From assembly GCA_963837755.1 (NCBI GenBank), contig CAWIOP010000001.1:1488001-1552000 (forward strand): a DNA stretch of 64,000 nucleotides, in the 5' to 3' direction. The stretch comes from JADGHX01 sp963837755 (GTDB taxonomy: Bacteria; Pseudomonadota; Gammaproteobacteria; Steroidobacterales; Steroidobacteraceae). The position numbers and the translations under genes are program-made. Positions 26,918-36,771 of the stretch are shown here, piece by piece; the first letter of the stretch is position 1, and every line of letters begins with the position of its first letter. The notes beneath the pieces were generated by a model. That model was given only the letters and a program-made list of their open reading frames with translations, was not told the origin of the DNA and did no database searches.

Positions 26918-29822
26918 TCGGGGCGGCCATCCGCCGGGAGCCGATCTCGCCCCCGCACTGCGCCCGCTCGTCGAGCGGGCCCTAGAAACACTCACTGGCA
27001 ACGCCGACCTGGCCGCGGCGCTCGACGCCGCGCCAGGCGAAGTGCGCGCATCGCTGCCGCTCGTGTTCGCGACAAGCGACTTCGTTTCGCAGTCGTGCAC
27101 GCGTCAGCCGCAATTCCTCATCGATCTCGTGCGCAGTGGCGACCTTCGAAAAAGGCAGCGCAGGGATGAGTTCGTGGCGCGTGCGCCGGCCATCGTGGCA
27201 GAGGGGCAGTCGAGCCCCGTGCCGGAGGCGGAGTTCATCGCCGCGCTGCGCCGCTGGCGCAAGCAGGAGATGGTGCGCATCGCCTGGCGCGATCTGGCGG
27301 GCTGGGCAACCCTGGAAGAGACGCTCGCCGAGCTTTCGGTGTTCGCGGACACAGCCATTCAGTGCGCCTATGACCATGCGCGCAGAACGCTCGTGGGGCG
27401 CTACGGTGAGCCGCGCTCACCCAGCGGCGAGGCGCAGCCGCTGGTCGTCATCGGCATGGGCAAGCTCGGCGGTGGCGAGCTCAATTTTTCGTCCGACGTC
27501 GATCTCGTTTTTCTCTTCCCCGAGCACGGCGAGACGGATGGCGCGCGCCCCATCGAGAACGAAGAGTTCTTCACCCGGCTCGGGCAGGGCGTTATCCGCC
27601 TGCTCGAAACGCCCACGCATGACGGTCTCGTGTTCCGCGTGGACATGCGGCTGCGCCCGTTCGGTGACAGCGGCGCGCTCGTCTCCAGCTTCGCGTCCTT
27701 CGAAGACTATTTGCAGCGGCACGGCCGTGACTGGGAGCGCTACGCGTATGTGAAGGCGCGCGCGATCACCGCGGCCGATCGGTACGCGGAAATCTACGCG
27801 AGCGCCGTCCGCCCATTTGTCTATCGCCGCTACGTCGACTACGGTGTGTTCGAAAGCCTGCGCGAGATGAAAGTGCTCATCGAGCGTGAGGTCGAGCGCC
27901 GGGAGCTCGCGGACCACGTGAAGCTCGGGCCTGGCGGCATTCGCGAGATCGAGTTCGTGGTGCAGGCGTTCCAGCTCATTCGCGGCGGGCGCTTCAAGCG
28001 GCTGCAGACCGTTTCGCTTCTCGAAGCCTTGCCACTGCTCCACGGCAACAAGCTGCTGCCGCCCAACGTTGTGCTGGAGCTGCACGCGGCTTATGCATAT
28101 CTGCGCAGGCTCGAGAACCGCCTGCAGATGCTGGCAGACGCGCAGGAGCACCAGCTGCCCAAGGACGAGCTCGCGCGTGCGCGCATCGCGCTCGCGATGG
28201 GTTCGCCGGATTGGCAGGCGCTGCTGTCGCAGCTCGATGCGCATCGCGAGCGCGTCAGTCGCCACTTCAAGACCGTGGTGTTCAGCGGCACGCAGGACGC
28301 CGACCCTCGCGCGGTGAAACTGGATTTCGGCCGTTTCTGGGATACGCAGGCCGAACAGGCGGCGCTCGCGGAGTCGCTCGCCAACGCGGGCATGCCGGAA
28401 GCGAACGAAGCCACGCGCCTGCTGCTGGACCTGCGCGCTTCCGGGGCCGTGCGCAAGCTCGACGAGCCAGGCCGCAAGCGCCTGCAGGCGCTGCTACCCG
28501 TGCTGGTTTCGGATGTTGCCGCCGCGTCCGAGCCGCTCGCCGTGCTGCGACGGCTGGTGCGCATCATCGAGGCCATCGGCCAGCGCTCCGTCTACTTCGC
28601 GCTGCTTCACGATAGTGGCGCCGCGCGCCGCCGCCTCATCGACCTGTGCGGCCGCGGAGATTTCCTGGCGAACCAGATCGCCGCTCACCCGATGTTGCTC
28701 GATGAGCTGCTCGACGCGCGGCTCCTGCTGGATCTGCCCAATCGCGCGCAGCTCGCTACCGAGCTCGACGTGGTCATGGAGCAGCTGCCCGAAGAGAATG
28801 ACCCCGAGCGCCAGGTGGAGACGCTGCGCCAGTTCCAGCGCGCCGCCATTTTCCGTGTTGCCGTCGCGGACCTCACGGGGCTGCTGCCTGTGATGCACGT
28901 GAGCGATCGTCTCACCGAAATCGCGGAGCTCATCGTCGAGCGCGCCATGTCGCTTGCCTGGCAGCAGATGACGGAGCAGTTCGGCGTTCCGATGAGCGAT
29001 GACGAAAAGGGTGGCCGCCGCCCGGTGCGCATCTGCGCGGCCGGCTACGGCAAGCTCGGCGGCCGGGAGCTCGGCTATTCCTCCGATCTGGATCTCGTGT
29101 TCCTGCACGACTCCCAGGGTGAGCAGCAGGAAACGAACGCCCCGCGGCCCATCGACAACCAGGTGTTCTTCATCCGCCTCGCCCAGCGCATCGTTCACCT
29201 GCTCACCATGCATTCGCGCGCGGGCCGCCTTTACGAAGTGGACCAGCGCCTGCGCCCGAGCGGCAAGGGCGGCATGCTCGTCACGAACATCCGGGCGTTC
29301 GCCGAGTACCAGCAGAAGGAAGCCTGGACGTGGGAACACCAGGCGCTGCTGCACGCGCGCGCCGTTGCGGGCTCGCCCGAGCTTCGCGAGCGCTTTGAAG
29401 CCGTGCGCCTCGAAGCCCTCCGCAACGACGTTCGGCGCGACAAGCTGCGGGCAGACGTGTCGTCCATGCGCGAGCGCATGCGCAAGGAGCTGTCGCGGGC
29501 CAAGGCCGGTGAGTTCGACATCAAGCAGGATGCCGGCGGCATCGCGGACATCGAATTCCTGGCGCAGTACTGGGCGCTGCTGTGGGCGAAGGACAAGCCA
29601 CCCGTCGCAATGTTCTCCGACACGATTCGTCAGCTCGAGTCTGTCGCCTCGGCAGACCTCGTGCCTCAGGCAACTGTAGACGTGCTTACGAGGGCCTACC
29701 GCGAATACCGCACGCGCGCACATCACTTGTCGCTCGAGAGCCGCGAACCCATTGTGCCGGCGACAGAGTTTATCGAGACGCGCGCCGCAGTCACCCGCAT
29801 CTGGGACGAGACGATGCGCTGA
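26871..29822 (+). CDS. glnE: Glutamine synthetase adenylyltransferase / adenylyl-removing enzyme
   Basis: 983 residues. Two nucleotidyltransferase domains are clear: the N-terminal de-adenylylation domain with GMGKLGGGELNFSSDVDLVF and the C-terminal adenylylation domain with GYGKLGGRELGYSSDLDLVF. Each has the metal-binding DxD. Helical glnD_UR_UTase-type linkers carry GPGGIREIEF and DAGGIADIEF. GlnE switches glutamine synthetase activity in response to PII. The start is uncertain: TTG 26871 is the longest and overlaps the lipoprotein gene; internal GTG codons would shorten it. E. coli GlnE has 946 residues. Confidence 0.95.
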   Translation: MTQPPSPTSAEPPGTDRGGHPPGADLAPALRPLVERALETLTGNADLAAALDAAPGEVRASLPLVFATSDFVSQSCTRQPQFLIDLVRSGDLRKRQRRDEFVARAPAIVAEGQSSPVPEAEFIAALRRWRKQEMVRIAWRDLAGWATLEETLAELSVFADTAIQCAYDHARRTLVGRYGEPRSPSGEAQPLVVIGMGKLGGGELNFSSDVDLVFLFPEHGETDGARPIENEEFFTRLGQGVIRLLETPTHDGLVFRVDMRLRPFGDSGALVSSFASFEDYLQRHGRDWERYAYVKARAITAADRYAEIYASAVRPFVYRRYVDYGVFESLREMKVLIEREVERRELADHVKLGPGGIREIEFVVQAFQLIRGGRFKRLQTVSLLEALPLLHGNKLLPPNVVLELHAAYAYLRRLENRLQMLADAQEHQLPKDELARARIALAMGSPDWQALLSQLDAHRERVSRHFKTVVFSGTQDADPRAVKLDFGRFWDTQAEQAALAESLANAGMPEANEATRLLLDLRASGAVRKLDEPGRKRLQALLPVLVSDVAAASEPLAVLRRLVRIIEAIGQRSVYFALLHDSGAARRRLIDLCGRGDFLANQIAAHPMLLDELLDARLLLDLPNRAQLATELDVVMEQLPEENDPERQVETLRQFQRAAIFRVAVADLTGLLPVMHVSDRLTEIAELIVERAMSLAWQQMTEQFGVPMSDDEKGGRRPVRICAAGYGKLGGRELGYSSDLDLVFLHDSQGEQQETNAPRPIDNQVFFIRLAQRIVHLLTMHSRAGRLYEVDQRLRPSGKGGMLVTNIRAFAEYQQKEAWTWEHQALLHARAVAGSPELRERFEAVRLEALRNDVRRDKLRADVSSMRERMRKELSRAKAGEFDIKQDAGGIADIEFLAQYWALLWAKDKPPVAMFSDTIRQLESVASADLVPQATVDVLTRAYREYRTRAHHLSLESREPIVPATEFIETRAAVTRIWDETMR

Positions 29823-30096
29823 CGGCGCGCGGCCCAAAGGGATAGCGGGTTGCGGGCCTTCGCGGGAGGCAATCCCTGGCACGCCGCCGTGAGCGTCCCA
29901 CCCACGGACGGCGCCCCCTCACGGTCTATGGTGCGGTCCGCCCTGACTGCACACTGACTTACCCTGCATCGAGCGCCGGAGGGGGAGGCTGCGACGCAGT
30001 GACCGTGCCATTCTGTATCTGTCGGGAGCGGGCGATTCATATCAGCCCCGGGGCGATCACTTATAATGCGCGCCCCGTAGCTCAAGACCCGCCCGA

Positions 30097-30297
30097 ATGG
30101 CCGCGACGACCACCCGACCGCTGATCCAGCCGAACGCCCAGAGCCAGTACGAGGTGACGGCCGAGGATCTGCCGCTCTCCTGCCCGATGCCCGAGATGTA
30201 TCTGTGGAATTCGCATCCGCGGGTCTACCTGCCCGTGGAGCAGACCGGCTGGGCCAAGTGCCCCTACTGTGGCGCGGAGTACACGCTCAAGCGCTGA
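30097..30297 (+). CDS. Zinc-finger domain-containing protein (zf-CHCC type)
   Basis: 66 residues. The C-terminal half carries MPEMYLWNSHPRVYLPVEQ and then CPYCGAEYTL. With the upstream Cys and His this forms the CHCC zinc site seen in NDUFS6-like and small bacterial zinc-finger proteins. Function in bacteria is unknown. It is usually found near LPS or branched-chain transaminase genes. It stands alone after a 275 bp gap downstream of glnE. Confidence 0.8.
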   Translation: MAATTTRPLIQPNAQSQYEVTAEDLPLSCPMPEMYLWNSHPRVYLPVEQTGWAKCPYCGAEYTLKR

Positions 30298-30342
30298 AGC
30301 GCGCCGCGCCGCCTGGCGCGGTGGCTGCCCGGCCGGCGAGGC

Positions 30343-30738
30343 TCAGGCCGGCCGGTATGGCTTGTACGATTTCTCTTCGACGATGCGTGACCCGAGCTTC
30401 ACGTTGACGCGCTTCTTGATGGCCGCCCGCTCGTCGTTCTCGATGTAGACCGAGCGGGCCAGCTCGATGAAGCGCGCGTCGAACGCCTGCGCCATTTCCT
30501 TGTCGCGGATGTCGTCTTCGATGGCCCACAGGCGCTCGTTCACCGCCTGGAGCGCGCGCTCGTCATCGCCGACATCCGCGCTGCCCACCGCCTCTTTCCA
30601 GGTCCGCTCCAGCAGCGACAGCTCCAGGCGCACGTTCGTCACCTTCGCAGCGTCGCTCATGCGCGCGGACTTGATGCGCAGGATGGTGATCTTGTCGAGG
30701 AGTTCCCCCGGTGAGATCGGCACGAGAATGTCTTTCAT
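30343..30738 (-). CDS. DUF6165 family protein
   Basis: 131 residues from ATG 30738, preceded by GGAG; a GTG five codons upstream is also open. The opening KDILVPISPGELLDKITILRIK and the YIENDERAAIKKRVN segment are characteristic of DUF6165. Members are helical, cytoplasmic and typically located beside LPS core genes, as here. No activity is known. Confidence 0.83.
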   Translation of the reverse strand: MKDILVPISPGELLDKITILRIKSARMSDAAKVTNVRLELSLLERTWKEAVGSADVGDDERALQAVNERLWAIEDDIRDKEMAQAFDARFIELARSVYIENDERAAIKKRVNVKLGSRIVEEKSYKPYRPA

Positions 30739-30769
30739 CGACGCTTGCTCCACATTTCAGGCTCCCGAT

Positions 30770-31837
30770 TCAGGCCGGACCGAGGCGCTGCGCGTACTGC
30801 AGTGCCTGGTCCAGCTTCGCTGTCACCTGCTCGACGGTGATGAGGTCCATCACGCCGCGCACTTCGATCTTTTCCGTCCACGGCAGCCGCTCGGGCGGGC
30901 AGCGGCGGAAGCGGCGCGCCGCCTCCGGGTAAGCGTTCACGCACCACGGCCGCGAAAGGTAGGGCCCGCTGCGCGCCGGATTGGTTGCGGCATATAAACC
31001 CACCACCGGCGTGCGCACCATGGTGGCCATGTGCGCGGGTCCCGAGTCGGGCGCCACCAGCAACGTGGCACGCTCGAGCAGCGCGAGCATCTGGGGCAGC
31101 GTATCGCGCCCGATCTGGTTGATCACGGGTGTTTGCGCGGCCGCCTCGATGGCCGCGGCGGTCTCGCGTTCGAGAGCGGTTGGGCCGCCACACAGGATGA
31201 CGCGCATGCCGTGCTGGCGAGCCGCGTAGTCCGCCACGGCCGCGTACCGCTCCGCTCGCCAGTTGCGCAGTGAGTGGCTGGAACAGGGGCTGATCACGAG
31301 CGTGGGACGCTCGTCGGGAATGAGCTTTTGCGCGTATTCCAGCGCATCGGGTGGCAGGGGGATGTCCCAGCTCACCACGCGTTCGCGCACCCCCAGCGCC
31401 TCCGCGAACCCGAAGAAGCTGTCCATGACGTGCTCGCGCGCGCGCGCCGGGATCTTTTCGTTCGTGAACAACCATTGCAGCTCGCGCGCGCGCGCCCGGT
31501 CGAACCCGAGCTTCACGGTGGCGCGCGTGGCGCGGGCGATGAGGCTGGCCCGAAAGGCAAGCTGCATGTGAAGCAACACGTCAAACTGGCGTTCGCGAAG
31601 CTGCTTGCGCAATTCGCGACGCGCGCCGGGGCCGGCGCGCTTGTCTACGATGATAAACTCCACGCCCTCGATCAGGCTCATGAGGCGCGCTTCGGTCTTG
31701 CCGATGATCCATGTGAACTGCGTCTGCGGCCACGCCCGCTGCAAAGTGCGAAGCACCGGCACGGCGTGGCAGGTATCGCCGATTGCCGACAGCCTCAGCA
31801 GGCAGACGCTGCGCGGCGGGTCTGTCAATGGCGGCAT
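30770..31837 (-). CDS. Glycosyltransferase family 9 (heptosyltransferase-like)
   Basis: 355 residues from ATG 31837. The two-domain GT-B fold shows LLRLSAIGDTCHAVPVLRTL at the N-terminus and the nucleotide-sugar motif VAPDSGPAHMATMVRTPVVG near the C-terminus, as in WaaF/WaaC ADP-heptose:LPS transferases. It probably adds a sugar to the inner core. It is divergent from kdkA-waaA (18 bp between starts) and upstream of the DUF6165 gene. Exact donor and acceptor are unproven. Confidence 0.87.
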   Translation of the reverse strand: MPPLTDPPRSVCLLRLSAIGDTCHAVPVLRTLQRAWPQTQFTWIIGKTEARLMSLIEGVEFIIVDKRAGPGARRELRKQLRERQFDVLLHMQLAFRASLIARATRATVKLGFDRARARELQWLFTNEKIPARAREHVMDSFFGFAEALGVRERVVSWDIPLPPDALEYAQKLIPDERPTLVISPCSSHSLRNWRAERYAAVADYAARQHGMRVILCGGPTALERETAAAIEAAAQTPVINQIGRDTLPQMLALLERATLLVAPDSGPAHMATMVRTPVVGLYAATNPARSGPYLSRPWCVNAYPEAARRFRRCPPERLPWTEKIEVRGVMDLITVEQVTAKLDQALQYAQRLGPA

Positions 31838-31855
31838 GATTGGAGGAGTTCGCCG

Positions 31856-32770
31856 ATGAGCGGGCAACAATGGCCGCTCGGGTCAGAGGTCAGGCGGAAG
31901 GATCTCACGGGGGGCGCCATGCTATATGACGTATCCCGGGCCGGCAACGCGGCCCCCGCGTGGTTTGACGCCGCTTACTGGCGCGAGCGCGGCGAGATCG
32001 ATGGCGAGGCGCGCGGCCGCGGCGCCACGCACCTCATTCGCTCCGGCAAGCAGAACTTCGTGCTCCGGCACTATCGGCGCGGCGGCCTCATGGCGCGCGT
32101 GCTGCGCGATCGATACTTCTGGCGCGGCGAGTCCGCCACTCGCGCCTTTGCGGAGTGGCAGCTGCTTTATCACCTGCACCGGGCCGGCCTGCCGGTGCCG
32201 GCGCCTGTCGCCGCGCGCTACCGGCGCCATGGGCTCACGTACACGGCCGACATCATCACCGAACGGTTGATGGATTCGGTTTCGCTCGCGGAGCAGCTGC
32301 GCAACCGCGGCATCCCGATCCTGGGGTGGATCACCATCGGCCGCTGCATCCGCACGTTCCACGACCTCGGCGTGTGCCACCCCGACCTGAACGCGCACAA
32401 CATCATGCTGGTGGGCGACGACTCGGTCTATCTCATCGATTTCGACCGCGGCCGTCTCATGAAGCCCGGCTTGTGGTGCGACGGCAATCTCGTGCGGCTG
32501 CGGCGGTCGCTGGAGAAGATCACCTACAAGCTGCCGCCGGAGCACTTCAGCGAGGCGGACTGGCACGGCCTGCTGGATGGTTATCGGCAGTCGGGCGGCA
32601 TGCCGGGCGCGTCGCGGCCGCCCGCCGCTGCAAAGCCGGGCGACACGAGTGCAACTACCGCGAATCGAGTGCTGAGTGTTGCGGCGGACTTTGTGACGCC
32701 GCCTGCATCAGCCACTGCCGAAGTCGTGCCCGCAGGAAGCGACAAGCCGCAGACCGTTCCCACCGCCTAG
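31856..32770 (+). CDS. kdkA: 3-deoxy-D-manno-octulosonic acid (Kdo) kinase
   Basis: 304 residues from ATG 31856, with a strong GGAGGAG just upstream. The small kinase fold has the catalytic-loop motif CHPDLNAHNIML and the metal motif YLIDFDRGRL. KdkA phosphorylates the 4-OH of Kdo in LPS with a single Kdo, and the adjacent waaA fits. The Ala/Pro/Thr-rich C-terminal tail of about 65 residues is not part of the kinase (H. influenzae KdkA is 241 residues). Confidence 0.88.
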   Translation: MSGQQWPLGSEVRRKDLTGGAMLYDVSRAGNAAPAWFDAAYWRERGEIDGEARGRGATHLIRSGKQNFVLRHYRRGGLMARVLRDRYFWRGESATRAFAEWQLLYHLHRAGLPVPAPVAARYRRHGLTYTADIITERLMDSVSLAEQLRNRGIPILGWITIGRCIRTFHDLGVCHPDLNAHNIMLVGDDSVYLIDFDRGRLMKPGLWCDGNLVRLRRSLEKITYKLPPEHFSEADWHGLLDGYRQSGGMPGASRPPAAAKPGDTSATTANRVLSVAADFVTPPASATAEVVPAGSDKPQTVPTA

Positions 32771-32790
32771 AGCCGGAAACCACCCAGCGA

Positions 32791-34053
32791 ATGCGTCATC
32801 TCTACACCCTCGCTGCGTATCTGCTTGCGCCTGTTTTTTGTGGAGTGTTGTGGTTCCGGGGGCTGCGTGACCCGCGTTACCGACAGAACTTCGCGCAGCG
32901 CTTCGGCTGGGGCGAGCCGCTCGCGGAACCCAGCATCTGGGTGCACGCGGTGTCCGTTGGCGAAGTGCAGGCGGCGGCCGTGCTCGTGCGAACGCTTTAT
33001 GATCGTTACCCCGGCATACCACTCGTCGTCACGACACTCACGCTCACCGGCGTCGAGCGCGCGCGCGCGCTGCTGGGCGATCGGGCGAACGTGCGCTACG
33101 TGCCGCTCGACCTGCCCGGCTCCGTGCGGCGATTCTTCGATCGCGTGAAGCCGCGCATCGCCGTGATCTTCGAGACGGAGCTGTGGCCGAACATCTATCA
33201 CGAGTGCAGCCGCCGTCGCGTGCCGCTCGTGCTCGCGAGCGCGCGCCTGTCGCCGAGTAACATGGTCCACTACCAGCGCTTCATCAGCCTCTTCAGGCAG
33301 GTGCTGTCGAATCGGGTGGTGGTGGCCGCGCAGGGCGAGGGCGATGCCGAGCGCTTCCGCTCGCTGGGCTCTGACCCGCAGCGGACGCACGTCACGGGCA
33401 ACCTCAAGTTCGACTTCGCCGTGCCGGCGGATGTCACCACCAAGGGCGTGGAGCTGCGCGCCCACTACGCCGCGGACCGGCCCGTCTGGGTTGCAGGCAG
33501 CACGCACCCCGGAGAAGAATCGCAGTTGCTCGAGGCGCACCGTGAAGTGCGCAAGGCGCATCCGCGTGCGCTGCTCGTCATGGTTCCGCGCCACTCACAG
33601 CGCTTCAGCGAAGTCGCGTCGTGGCTGGAGAAGCAGAACGCGCGTTTCATCCGCAGGTCGCAGCCTTCCGCGCGCACGCCAGATCTCGAAGTGCTGCTCG
33701 TCGACTCACTCGGCGAGCTGCTCGATTTCTACGCCATGGGCGACGTGGCGTTCGTCGGCGGCACGCTCGTCACCGTGGGCGGGCACAACCTGCTGGAACC
33801 CGCGGCGCTCGGCCTGCCGGTGCTGGCAGGGCCCCATAATTTCAACAGCGCGGATATCGCGAAGATTCTGGTGGATCGCGGCGCCGCGCAGATCGTGACG
33901 GATGCGAAGGATCTCGCCGCGCGCGTTTCCTTGCTGCTGTCGAACCCTGCCGAGCGGGCGCGCATCGGCGCGCTGGGCCGCGAATGCGTGGAAGACAACC
34001 GGGGCGCGCTCGACAAACTGCTGGGACTGATCGACCCGTTGATGCGTCAGTAG
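32791..34053 (+). CDS. waaA: Kdo transferase (lipid IV-A 3-deoxy-D-manno-octulosonic acid transferase)
   Basis: 420 residues from ATG 32791. The N-terminal hydrophobic anchor is MRHLYTLAAYLLAPVFCGVL. WVHAVSVGEVQAA holds the catalytic Glu region, FETELWPN is the second signature, and VGGTLVTVGGHNLLEPA is the CMP-Kdo binding motif. It attaches Kdo to lipid IVA at the inner membrane. It is 20 nt after kdkA in one operon and convergent with tolC. Confidence 0.95.
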   Translation: MRHLYTLAAYLLAPVFCGVLWFRGLRDPRYRQNFAQRFGWGEPLAEPSIWVHAVSVGEVQAAAVLVRTLYDRYPGIPLVVTTLTLTGVERARALLGDRANVRYVPLDLPGSVRRFFDRVKPRIAVIFETELWPNIYHECSRRRVPLVLASARLSPSNMVHYQRFISLFRQVLSNRVVVAAQGEGDAERFRSLGSDPQRTHVTGNLKFDFAVPADVTTKGVELRAHYAADRPVWVAGSTHPGEESQLLEAHREVRKAHPRALLVMVPRHSQRFSEVASWLEKQNARFIRRSQPSARTPDLEVLLVDSLGELLDFYAMGDVAFVGGTLVTVGGHNLLEPAALGLPVLAGPHNFNSADIAKILVDRGAAQIVTDAKDLAARVSLLLSNPAERARIGALGRECVEDNRGALDKLLGLIDPLMRQ

Positions 34054-34081
34054 CGCCGCGGCGCGCGTTGATACTCACCCG

Positions 34082-34113
34082 CCAAAAAGAAAACGCCCGC
34101 CGAAAGGCGGGCG
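34082..34113 (-). terminator. Rho-independent terminator of tolC
   Basis: On the minus strand CGCCCGCC, loop TTTC, GGCGGGCG is followed by TTTTCTTTTT. The stem lies at 34094-34113 and the T-rich tract at 34082-34093. It sits 27 bases after the tolC stop and may also stop waaA transcripts. Confidence 0.85.
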
Positions 34114-34140
34114 CGGATTTCATGGCAAGGCCGGACCGGG

Positions 34141-35586
34141 CTACTGAGCGGGCGGCGGCGGCGCGGTGGGCTGCGTCGGTGCTGTGGGCACCGTCTCCGT
34201 GAGAAGCCGGTTCAGCTCCTCCAGGGTCTGCGGGTCGAGGTTGCCGGCCGCCAGGCGCAGGTTGATCACGTTCTGCAGGTATTCGTACCGGCTCTGCGAG
34301 TAGTCGGTCTGCGCCTGAACCAGCAGCCGCCGCGCGTCGAGCACATCTACAGACGTGCGCGTGCCCACCTCATATCCCGCCTCCGTGGCTTTCAGGGAGA
34401 TCTGGCTCGAATCGAGCGCCTGCTTCAGGGCTTCCACCCGGGCCATCTCGCTGATGACGCCGAGATAGGCGTCGCGAGCGGCGCGCTCGGTCTGGCGCGA
34501 CGTGGCCGTCACCCGCTCTTTCGCCGCGATCCATCGATATTGCTGCTCGCGAACGCGCGACTGCGTGAGGCCGCCGCTGAAGATGGGAACCTGCACCTGC
34601 AGGCCATAGGTCTTCGTGTTCTGCTCGGTGGGAAAGGGATCGAACGACCCGAGGCCGCTGAACTCCGCGCTGCCGTCACCTTTCGACTTGCCATACGTGC
34701 CGACGATGTCGAGGGTGGGCAAATGCCCGCCGAAGGTCGCGCGGACGTTCTCACGTGCGATGTCGGCTGCGAGCCGGCTGGAGAGGAGCTGGGGATTCTG
34801 GTCGAGCGAGACGTCTACCCACTCCTGCTCGACCGAGGGCTGCGGAGCCCGCAGGGCCATCTGAACGCCCGGGCGCGAGAGGCTGTCGTATTTCTGGGCT
34901 GTGACCTCACGGAGTTGTTCCTCCGCGGTTGCGAGGGCCCGTTTGGCAGCGATGACCGCTGCGGCGGCCTGGTCACGGGCGGCCTTGGTGTCCTGCACGT
35001 CCGTGATCGCGATCAGGCCCACTTCGAACCGCTTGTTGGCCTGGTCGAGCTGGCGGTTGAAGGCTTCCTGGGCCGCCTGCCGTGCTTCGAGCGTGTCCTG
35101 CGCGGCAAGCACGCCGAAATAGCGCTGCGCCACGCGCTGCATCAGCGATTGCTGGGCCGTGCGGTAGTCGGCTTCCGCCTGCGCCACCTGATGATTGGCG
35201 GCACGCAGCGTCGCCCAGTTGCGCCAGGAGAAGACGTTTTGCCGCAGGTCGAAGCTCCACTGCTTGGTGTCGGGCTCAAATTCCGACGTGCGCGGAACGA
35301 GCGCGCTGCCGATCGTTTGCTGGGTGACCGGGTCGATGATGGCCTGGGGGGTCGACTGGGTGTTGTCGGTTTTGCCCCGGGTCCATGCGCCGCTGCCCGT
35401 GATCTGTGGCAGGAACGACGACCAGGCCTGCGGGCGAACCTCGCGGCTCGCCTTGCGCAGGGCATCGGCCTCCCGGATCTGCGGATCGTTCACGAGCGCG
35501 TCCTGATACACGCTCAGCAGGTCGGCAGCGCCGGCGCAGGTCGCGGCGAACAACGAAAAGAGTGCGACGCCTATCGCCCGTTTCAT
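34141..35586 (-). CDS. tolC: TolC-family outer membrane efflux channel
   Basis: 481 residues. The signal peptide ends ATCAGA. The mature start DLLSVYQDALVNDPQI is the TolC signature. Two OEP repeats form the helical barrel; the second includes QNPQLLSSRLAADIARENVRA. YEVGTRTSVDVLDARRLLVQA is conserved in TolC/TtgC proteins. The C-terminus is Pro/Thr-rich. It is the outer-membrane exit duct for tripartite efflux and type I secretion. It follows the rhodanese gene on the same strand and ends at its own terminator. Confidence 0.93.
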   Translation of the reverse strand: MKRAIGVALFSLFAATCAGAADLLSVYQDALVNDPQIREADALRKASREVRPQAWSSFLPQITGSGAWTRGKTDNTQSTPQAIIDPVTQQTIGSALVPRTSEFEPDTKQWSFDLRQNVFSWRNWATLRAANHQVAQAEADYRTAQQSLMQRVAQRYFGVLAAQDTLEARQAAQEAFNRQLDQANKRFEVGLIAITDVQDTKAARDQAAAAVIAAKRALATAEEQLREVTAQKYDSLSRPGVQMALRAPQPSVEQEWVDVSLDQNPQLLSSRLAADIARENVRATFGGHLPTLDIVGTYGKSKGDGSAEFSGLGSFDPFPTEQNTKTYGLQVQVPIFSGGLTQSRVREQQYRWIAAKERVTATSRQTERAARDAYLGVISEMARVEALKQALDSSQISLKATEAGYEVGTRTSVDVLDARRLLVQAQTDYSQSRYEYLQNVINLRLAAGNLDPQTLEELNRLLTETVPTAPTQPTAPPPPAQ

Positions 35587-35698
35587 GATTTTCCCTTTAG
35601 AGACGTAGTCTTATTAAAGCGGTGTTGTATATCACTATATCAGCTGCGGATTTGGCGCGGCAAGACCGCAGCCAACCGCGCGACGAACACGCGTTGAA

Positions 35699-36031
35699 TT
35701 AGTACGCGCTGACGGACGGGTCCACATCGCGGGACCAGGCGAGTATCCCGCCCGTGAGATTCGACACCGAACGGAAACCGTTCCGGGCCAGAAATTGCGC
35801 CACCTGCATGCTCCGGCCGCCCGAACGGCACATCACTACGATCTCGCGACCGGCATCCAGTTCGGGCAGGCGCGCCGGAATTTCATTCATCGGGATGTGC
35901 AGCACCTCTGGAATGCGGGCGATGTCGAGCTCCCAGCCCTCGCGCACATCGATGACGAGCGGGCCCGTGCCCGCCTCGCGCCGTGCTTTGAGCTCGGCCG
36001 GGCTGATCTCGTTTACCGCGGAGCTCACCAT
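35699..36031 (-). CDS. Rhodanese-like domain protein
   Basis: 110 residues from ATG 36031. It is a single rhodanese domain with LVIDVREGWELDIA and the active-site loop VMCRSGGRSMQ, Cys present, so it is likely a functional sulfurtransferase (GlpE/PspE-like). No signal peptide is seen. It lies between pcm and tolC, all on the minus strand, an order common in gammaproteobacteria. Substrate unknown. Confidence 0.9.
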   Translation of the reverse strand: MVSSAVNEISPAELKARREAGTGPLVIDVREGWELDIARIPEVLHIPMNEIPARLPELDAGREIVVMCRSGGRSMQVAQFLARNGFRSVSNLTGGILAWSRDVDPSVSAY

Positions 36032-36083
36032 GGGGCCGACCACGGTCCAGTTGCCGGGCCGGCGGCTGAGGGCACCATGAGCC

Positions 36084-36771
36084 TCAGAAAGCAAACCCGG
36101 GAGGCCGCCGGGCGTTGATCAAGGGGTCGACTACCGTCTCGAACAGGCTTTCTGCGACCCAGCCGTCCTCCGAGACGCGCCGGATGAGCCGGGCCTCCAT
36201 GACCGGGGCATCACCCACGATGACGAACAGCCGGCCGCCGATTTCCAGCTGCCGCTGGAAGCGTTCGTCGTACACCGGCAGGGAGCCTGTGACCGCGATG
36301 GCCTCGTAACGCACTCCGTCAGCCGCGCCCTGGGCCCCGTCTTGCATGGCATCGGCGGTGACGATCTGAGCATTGCGCACGCCGGCGGCGGCGAGATTGG
36401 AGCGGGAGAGGTCTGCGAGCTCGGCGAACGCCTCGAGCGACATCACGTGCGAGGCGGCTGCAGCGAGGCACGCAGTGACATAGCCCGAGCCGGCGCCAAT
36501 TTCGAGCACGCGCCCGGAGCCCGTGAGCTCCAGCGCCTGCAGGAGGCGGCCGACGACATTTGGGCGCAGCATGTGCTGCCCGCACGGCAGCGGAACATCC
36601 ATGTCGGCGAAGGCGAACGACGAGGCGGCGGCAGGCACGAACTGTTCGCGCCGCACGGTGCGCAGGATCGACGAGCACGCGCGCGTCGAGCACCTCCCAG
36701 GCGCGAACCTGGTGCTCGATCATCTGCTCGCGGGCGTCGGTGACTATCGACGAGGTGGCCGACATGGTCAT
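36084..36771 (-). CDS. pcm: Protein-L-isoaspartate O-methyltransferase, frameshifted
   Basis: The N-terminal part is in one frame (AREQMIEHQVRAWEVLDARVL, starting at ATG 36771 after GGAG). The rest is in another (RTVRREQFVPAAASSFAFAD, then SAM motif VLEIGAGSGYVTACLA). The break is near 36672, where one extra base separates them; removing it gives about 228 residues. PCMT repairs isoaspartyl damage in proteins. The tight conservation on both sides of the break suggests a sequence error or a very recent mutation. Confidence 0.86.
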
